A stretch of DNA of 64,000 bases from Sciurus carolinensis (taxonomy: Eukaryota > Chordata > Mammalia > Rodentia > Sciuridae), in the NCBI RefSeq assembly GCF_902686445.1, contig NC_062232.1, positions 20,318,897-20,382,896 of the forward strand, in the 5' to 3' direction. The position numbers were made by a program, and so were the translations under genes. The notes below the pieces were generated by a model, which was not told where the DNA came from, did not search any database, and saw nothing but the letters and a program-made list of their open reading frames with translations. Positions 58,461 to 64,000 of this stretch are shown here, piece after piece (within the stretch, counting starts at the first letter, position 1; each line of letters starts with the position of its first letter).

Positions 58461-60765
58461 AAAAAGAATCACATTCATATCAATAGATACAGAAAAAAAT
58501 TGACAACATTCAGCACTCATTCATGTTTAAACACTAGAGGAAGTTAGGATAGGCAGAACCTAGAACAGCAACATAAATTCTATATACCCAAGGCCAATAT
58601 CATACTGCACTGAGAAAAACTGAAAGCATTTTCTCTACAAACAGGAACAAGACAAGGATGCCTACTCTCTCTCACCACTCCTATTCAATATAGTCCTTGA
58701 AACTCTAGCCAGAGCAATCTGGCAAGAGAAGGAAATTAAAGGGTTAAAGGGATGCAAATAGGAAATAACACTAATTAGCTCTGTTTGCTGTTGGCAGGAT
58801 CCTATATTTAGAACACACCCAAACCCACACACACACAAAAAAACTCCACTAGAAGACTTGTAGAACTGATAAATAAATTTACTAAAGTTGTATGATGCAA
58901 GATTGACATACATAAATCAATCCCTTTCCTACAATGCAAAAATGAATCTGCTGAAAAATAAATTGGGGAAATTATGCCATTCACTATTACCTAAAAAAAT
59001 GCTATGGTATAAATCTAACAAAGTAGAAGAAGGACCTACAAAATGAATTAAACACTGAAGAAAAAAATTGAAGAACTTAGAAGATGTAATAGACTTTCCA
59101 TATTCTTGGATAAGCAGAATTAAAATTATCATATTACCAAAATCATACAGATTCAGTGCAATCCCCATCAAAATATCAGTGACATTCTTCACAGAACTAG
59201 AAAAAATTTCTAAAATTCATTTGGAAGAATAAGAAGCCCAGAATAGCCAAAACAATACCAAGCAAGAAAAATGATGCTGAAGGCATCACAACTCTAAACC
59301 TCAATGCATACTACAGAGCTATGGTAAAATGAAGACAGCATGGTACTGGCACCAAAACAGACAATGAAAACCAGTGGAATAGAATAGAAGACAAAGAGAC
59401 AAACCCACATAAATACAGTTATCTGATACTTGACATAGGTGCCAAAAACATACATTGGAGAAAAGATAGCCTCTTCAACAAATGGTGCTGGGAAAACTGG
59501 TAATACATACATAGAAGAATGAAACTTGATCCCTATTTCCAACCCCACACAAAAGGCAACCCAAATTGGATCAAAGACCTACTAATTAGACAAAAACTCT
59601 GTAACTGAAAGAAGATAATGTATGCCCAACACATTGGCACAGACATAAACTTCCTTAACAAGACTCCTAAAGTGAAAGAAATACATCAAAATATCAATAA
59701 ATAGGATGGTATCAAATTAAAAATCTCCTGCACAACAAAGGAAACGAGTGTGAAGAGAGGGCCTACAGAATGGGACATCTTTGCCACCTGCTCCTCAGGG
59801 CATTAATATCCAGAATATATATTAAAAAAACTTAATGTAAAAAATCTAATAACCCCATTAATATATAAGCAAAAGTTTTTAAATACTTCTCAAAGTAAAA
59901 AATACAAACAACTAATATATGAAAAAGTGTTCAATAACTTTAACAATCTTAAAATTGCAAATCGAAACTACATTGAGATTTCATCTTACTCCAGTCAAAA
60001 TGGCAATTTTCAAGAATACAAAGAATAATAAGTGTTGGCGAGGTTAGTCCGACCGCTCTGGAAAGCAATGTGGAGATTTCTTAAAATACTATGAATAGAA
60101 CCACCACATGACCCAGATCTCCTACTCCCCAGTATATATCCGAAATCAGCATCCTGTAGGGATGCAGTCACCTCAATGTTTATAGCAGCAAAATTCAAAA
60201 CAGCCACATTATGGAATCAATCTGGGGTACCTGTCAACAAATGAATGGATAAATAAAATGTGGTATATATACACAATGGAATATTACTCATTTATAAAGA
60301 AGAATGAAATTATGCATTTTCTGGTAAATAGATGGAATTGAAGACCATCATGCTAACTGAAATGAGCCATAACCAGAAATTCAAAGATCAAATGTTTTCT
60401 CTGATATGCAGAAGTTAGCCCAAAATAAGTAGAAAAAAAGAATAGAATGAGGGGGGATTTTATCAAAATAAAAAAAACATTGTTGAGTATAGGAAGGTGA
60501 TTGAGGGGGAGTGAGGAGGGACAGGATAAGGGAAGGACAGTGCAATGAATCTGACCTAACTTTGCTCCATACATATATGAATATATTACAGTGAATCTCA
60601 TGTTTATGTAAATAGCAGAAAGATTGATAGAGGGAAGGAAACAGAGAGAGGAAGTTGGGAGGAAAAGGAAAAGGGGAAGTACTGGGTACTGAACTGGAGC
60701 AAATTATATTCCATGTCAAAATGAATATTAATGTTATATATAACTAAGAAGAATAAAAAATACAA

Positions 60766-61883
60766 TATAATGATTTACATTATCACAATTATAATTATGT
60801 TGTTATAATTACTTTCTTATTAACTACAATAATTATCAATATAATGATCAATTAATTATAATAATTATAGTCAGGAAAACAACTTCTAATACTACCAATC
60901 AGTAGTATTTCAGCAAAGTCATAGAACAGAATATATATAACTATTAGCTATGTAACCATACTTATCATTTTGTTGGTTCCTTCATTAATATGCTAATTAG
61001 GTATTTAGCATAGCCTCACTTCATATTTCTTTGAGATTCATGCCATGACCTTTTGAAAATTATCCTTTGACAGTTTGGAAGTTATACTACAAGGGCAATT
61101 AAACTTGAATTCCTTGGGAAATGCCCTCTATGGTTTATTTAATCTCAGACACATCTTTTCTTAGATTGGTGAAAATTATTACTCTTAGTGACTCCTGGTT
61201 GCTTGGGTTTGGTAAGGTTTGGTTCCTTATCTAGTTTTCAAATGCTCACTAAGTTATCATCCACAAGTGGTAATGAAAATTGCCAATTCTTTTTAAAATT
61301 TGATTTTATTTTCTGACCATTTGATCATCCCTAACAGGTAGAAATGGGATATTATTTCTTTGCTGTGAAAAAATAATTTTTCGAAGTTTTTGTTTTTTTT
61401 TTTTTTGCTTGTTTGGTTGGTTTTGTCTCTTTTACTATTTGTGCATGAACACAGCTCACTTCCACTACAAAAAGAGACTGTTTACTTAAAATAAGGAATG
61501 TCAATTTTTGTCAACTGTAGCTAATCTTGGCCATCTTTGAATAGTTGGTAAATTCTTTCTGTGTTTGTGTATTGGTAATTGATAAAAAAAAATTAATTTG
61601 TGAGTACAAAATATGTTCCCACTTTTGAGATGTGATTAATATATTAGATTATAAGTTCACTTATAAAAGACCTATGCTCTGCTGGTTTTAAAAAATCTAA
61701 TAAATATGAGCATTAGTTTAATATTCACAGAATTCTGAGAAAAATGCCAGTATGTCAAAAGTGCTATCCTTTAAACAAAACAAAAGTAGCTGCTTAAAAA
61801 CTGTTAGTTCAAAACTATTTTAAGAAGTCAAGTTTAAATAATCAAGTAAAATCTCTGGACAAGTCATAGATAATTTAGGTATT
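60766..61883. other. AT-rich unique sequence
   Basis: The first 130 bp are a TAAT/ATTATAA-rich low-complexity patch. The rest has no recognised repeat or gene. Confidence 0.5.
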
Positions 61884-61897
61884 AAAACAATGATACA

Positions 61898-62669
61898 CTC
61901 TTTTCCATCTTGCAAGATCGTGGTTAAAATTTTGAGGAGCCTGACACCAAGGAGAAGAAATCTGAAGTAAGGAAGGTGATGTCAGTGGCAAAGTTAAAAG
62001 GAGAACCTTGAGGCTAAAATGCCCAAGAGAGAGAAGTCCAAATGCAGACAAAACTAAAACTCTATACTTGTCAGGGAAATTGGCATATATCCCAATCTGC
62101 TATGTACTCCATAAAGGCCATGTACAAGGGCAAACACTCAGCTGTTAAATCCAAGATTGAGAAGAAAAAAGAGAATATTCTTGACACTGTTATAAAACCA
62201 GTTGATGGTGACAAGAATGATGGCATCTAAGTATTTAATCTATGCAAATTCCTAGATATTATCCTAACAAAGATGTGTACCTCTGCTGTTGAGCAACTTC
62301 AAAACGAATAAACAAACAAACAAAACACCCAAACCAAAAACTAACAACAACAAAAAAAAAAACAGCTTGTGAGAAAACTGCAAGCTAGCATTGCCCTGGG
62401 GACCATCCTGGTCATCTTCACTGAGTGACACACAGGCAAGAGTGTGGCTTTCCAGAAGCATCTCAGCAGTGGCTTTCTGCTTATAACTGGACCTCTTTCC
62501 CTCAATTAAGTTCCACTCGGTGGAAAACACCAGAAAATTGTCATCATCACTTCCACAAAAATTGATATAACAGTGTGAAAATTCTAAAGCACTTCACTGA
62601 CATTTACTTCAAGGAGAAGTATTTGTGGAAACCAAGGTTCCAGGAAGGAGAGCTCTTCAACATAAAAAG

Positions 62670-62705
<36 letters not shown>

Positions 62706-62888
62706 TTACAGTTGCAGTTCAAGGTTGACCAGAAATCTGAGGGCCCACAAATTTTACCAAGCTATTCCTCAGCCTCAAGTCTGGATGTGATTGCTTTCGG
62801 TTTAACAAAATGAATTTGTCCTCACAAATTGGTGTTCTAAATTTCTTACCAAGAATCTACTTAACTATTTGATATGTTTAAAAAAAAT
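61898..62888 (+). pseudogene. RPL6: RPL6 processed pseudogene, full length
   Basis: RPL6 is a protein of the large cytosolic ribosomal subunit. The copy starts with the pyrimidine leader of the mRNA (ctcttttccatcttgcaaga) and runs to a 3'UTR ending tttaaaaaaaataaaa, without introns. Coding traces in order: KPDTKEKK-like, [63 protein letters not shown] and KVDQKSEGPQILP. The start codon is ATC at 61917-61919. Stops and indels are frequent, an A-rich expansion occupies about 62306-62362, and an (AT)15 run lies at 62672-62701. The probable target duplication aaaacaatgata / aaaacagtgata is at 61884-61895 and 62889-62900, after an L1-type ATT/AAAA cut site. It is not functional. Confidence 0.93.
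62672..62701. repeat. (AT)15 microsatellite in the RPL6 pseudogene
   Basis: A perfect AT run of 30 bp has arisen in the C-terminal coding region, where the parent mRNA has a GAGAAATATGAG-like stretch. Confidence 0.93.
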
Positions 62889-62900
62889 AAAACAGTGATA

Positions 62901-64000
62901 TCTCCTTTCCCTAATTACGTAAGGCCTATAATAAAACCATATAAAATTTTATTGTTACATTGGTTTTCTCAAGAAGAGATGAGATTATCTAAACTTCCTA
63001 AACTTTTTATTATGATCTAATGCTAATATATATCCTCATAGTGTTTAAGATTATGAAACATTTTGAATTATGTAGTCAACTAAGGTGAATTATAATGGTG
63101 TCAAAATTTCTTTATATTAATAATTATTATGTTGTATGGTATGTTGGCTTAAACATAATTTCCACTATATTTACTTTTAAGACATTGTGATAATATTAAA
63201 TAGAGTGAATTAGACTTTCTGTATTTTGATGATTGCTAAGTAATGTAGAATACTAAAAGTTCTGCCAGGCAGTACACTGATATGTGTGTGCATGGTGTGT
63301 ATAGTTCCCATTTTTGTGTTATAGAGTCTATATCTTTAGACTAAAAATGTTAATTATTGTCAATTTAACAAAATATAAGAGTGATGGTTGTGGCTGTAGA
63401 TGATAGTATTAGATACACAGAGATGTAAACACAGATGTAGATATATACAGAAATATACACTGGTGAATTTGGTGGGTCTGCTAAAATATTTGCTCATAAA
63501 TGAACTTTCAATTACTTAAGATTCAGTTTTCTCTGTGAAAGAGATTTTAGTAACTCTATTTAGACATTTTGTTTAATGTGTTTTCAGACTAAGCTAAGAA
63601 CAAGAATAGCAAAGAAAGGTATATAACATATAGTCATATTCTTTACAAATTGTGGAGGGAAAGATTTTTGGTAATAGAATAAAGTCTTTGATTTTTCAAA
63701 CTGTGAAAACCATAGGGAAGGAAGGAACTTGAATGGGCATAGAATACACTCCCAAGTTTGCAGAGATACATTTAACTTCCTTGCTTTATAACACCTGCAA
63801 ATAAAGAATCTGAACAAAGTTCTTAAAGTTTGTTTAAATTTTGAAAAAGCTTGCTCAAGTTTGATGAGTCTATTTGTAAAAAAGTAAAAAAAAAGGAGAT
63901 TGCAATTATTCTACTGCCAAATATCATATTAATGAAAAATTAAAAAGTGATTACTCACTGTAAAAATAACAAATTAGTCTTGAAGTACCTCAGTCTGCCA
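62901..64000. other. AT-rich unique sequence to the window end
   Basis: I recognise no gene or repeat. The minus-strand frame at 63584-63817 has no known motif. Confidence 0.5.

Larger units (their letters stand above)
55430..60400 (+). pseudogene. L1-D ORF2, decayed and split three times
   Basis: It starts around ATGATAACATTGAATGTAAA, the endonuclease start (ITLNVNGLN-like). QETR follows (usual QETH), then YAPNNG. After two SINEs the reverse transcriptase resumes: NENLYSN-like text, [27 protein letters not shown]. The inverted L1 at 57367-58460 cuts the catalytic part. After it come [23 protein letters not shown] remnants and a destroyed FADD (gctgttggcaggatcctata). The remaining C-terminal blocks reach 60400, and the Cys-rich motif is broken by a deletion near 60042. 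Frames are short and interrupted throughout. Confidence 0.8.
52400..60765 (+). mobile_element. Ancient near-complete L1, copy D, with nested insertions
   Basis: In plus orientation: a 5'UTR with an 80-bp tandem repeat (to about 54019), ORF1 (54020 to about 55325), ORF2 (about 55430 to 60400), then a purine-rich 3'UTR ending near 60765 in an A-rich tail. It is cut by a solo LTR (54447-54823), two SINEs (56234-56370, 56467-56578) and a 5'-inverted L1 (57367-58460). Removing these leaves about 6.75 kb, about the size of a complete L1. The 5' boundary is approximate. I could not find its own target-site duplication. Confidence 0.85.

Noticed and set aside
62264..62530. Minus-strand 88-codon frame
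   Set aside because: It is antisense to the RPL6 pseudogene and its A-rich expansion.
1..64000. Bacterial-type features such as operons, ribosome binding sites, CRISPR arrays or insertion sequences
   Set aside because: SINEs, LINEs, MaLR LTRs and a processed ribosomal pseudogene show this is mammalian nuclear DNA.

Overview
The window is nuclear DNA from a rodent of the squirrel lineage. The main evidence is the SINEs. Several copies join a 7SL-derived B1-like left half to a tRNA-derived ID right half (the B1-dID type known from squirrels and relatives), and others are simple ID-type copies. The youngest LINE-1 copies carry rodent-style tandem-repeat 5'UTRs. Base composition is AT-rich except inside two L1 promoters. 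I found no exon of an active host gene, no tRNA or rRNA gene and no CRISPR array. It is a gene desert built by retrotransposition.

Layout. 1-5050: AT-rich unique DNA with two SINEs and a 3' L1 stub. 5072-11310: a full-length L1 on the minus strand with a 606-bp tandem promoter, nearly complete ORF1 and ORF2, and a telomere-like array in its 3'UTR. 11332-30640: unique DNA with a pyrimidine microsatellite, four SINEs, old L1 pieces, MIRs and a MaLR-like LTR. 30640-33920: a MaLR (MLT1-like) LTR split by an L1 inserted with its 5' part inverted. 35352-41500: a second full-length L1 on the plus strand, with a different 5'UTR. 41509-52180: mostly unique DNA with a retro-inserted fragment that carries an Eph-receptor exon in antisense (43973-44238), L2-like pieces and a Tigger-like DNA transposon. 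52400-60765: an ancient near-complete L1 split by a solo LTR, two SINEs and a second 5'-inverted L1. 61898-62888: a processed pseudogene of ribosomal protein L6.

How the parts relate. L1 supplies the machinery, and most other insertions carry its marks: A-rich tails and short direct repeats at both ends. Three L1 copies carry three unrelated tandem-repeat promoters (606-bp, 34-37-bp and 80-bp units), which points to repeated promoter replacement in one L1 lineage. Every L1 ORF here is broken by stops or frameshifts. The observations most worth checking are the antisense Eph-exon insertion, the L1 promoter comparison with its long antisense reading frame, the telomere-like array in an L1 3'UTR, and the five-event nest at 52.4-60.8 kb.
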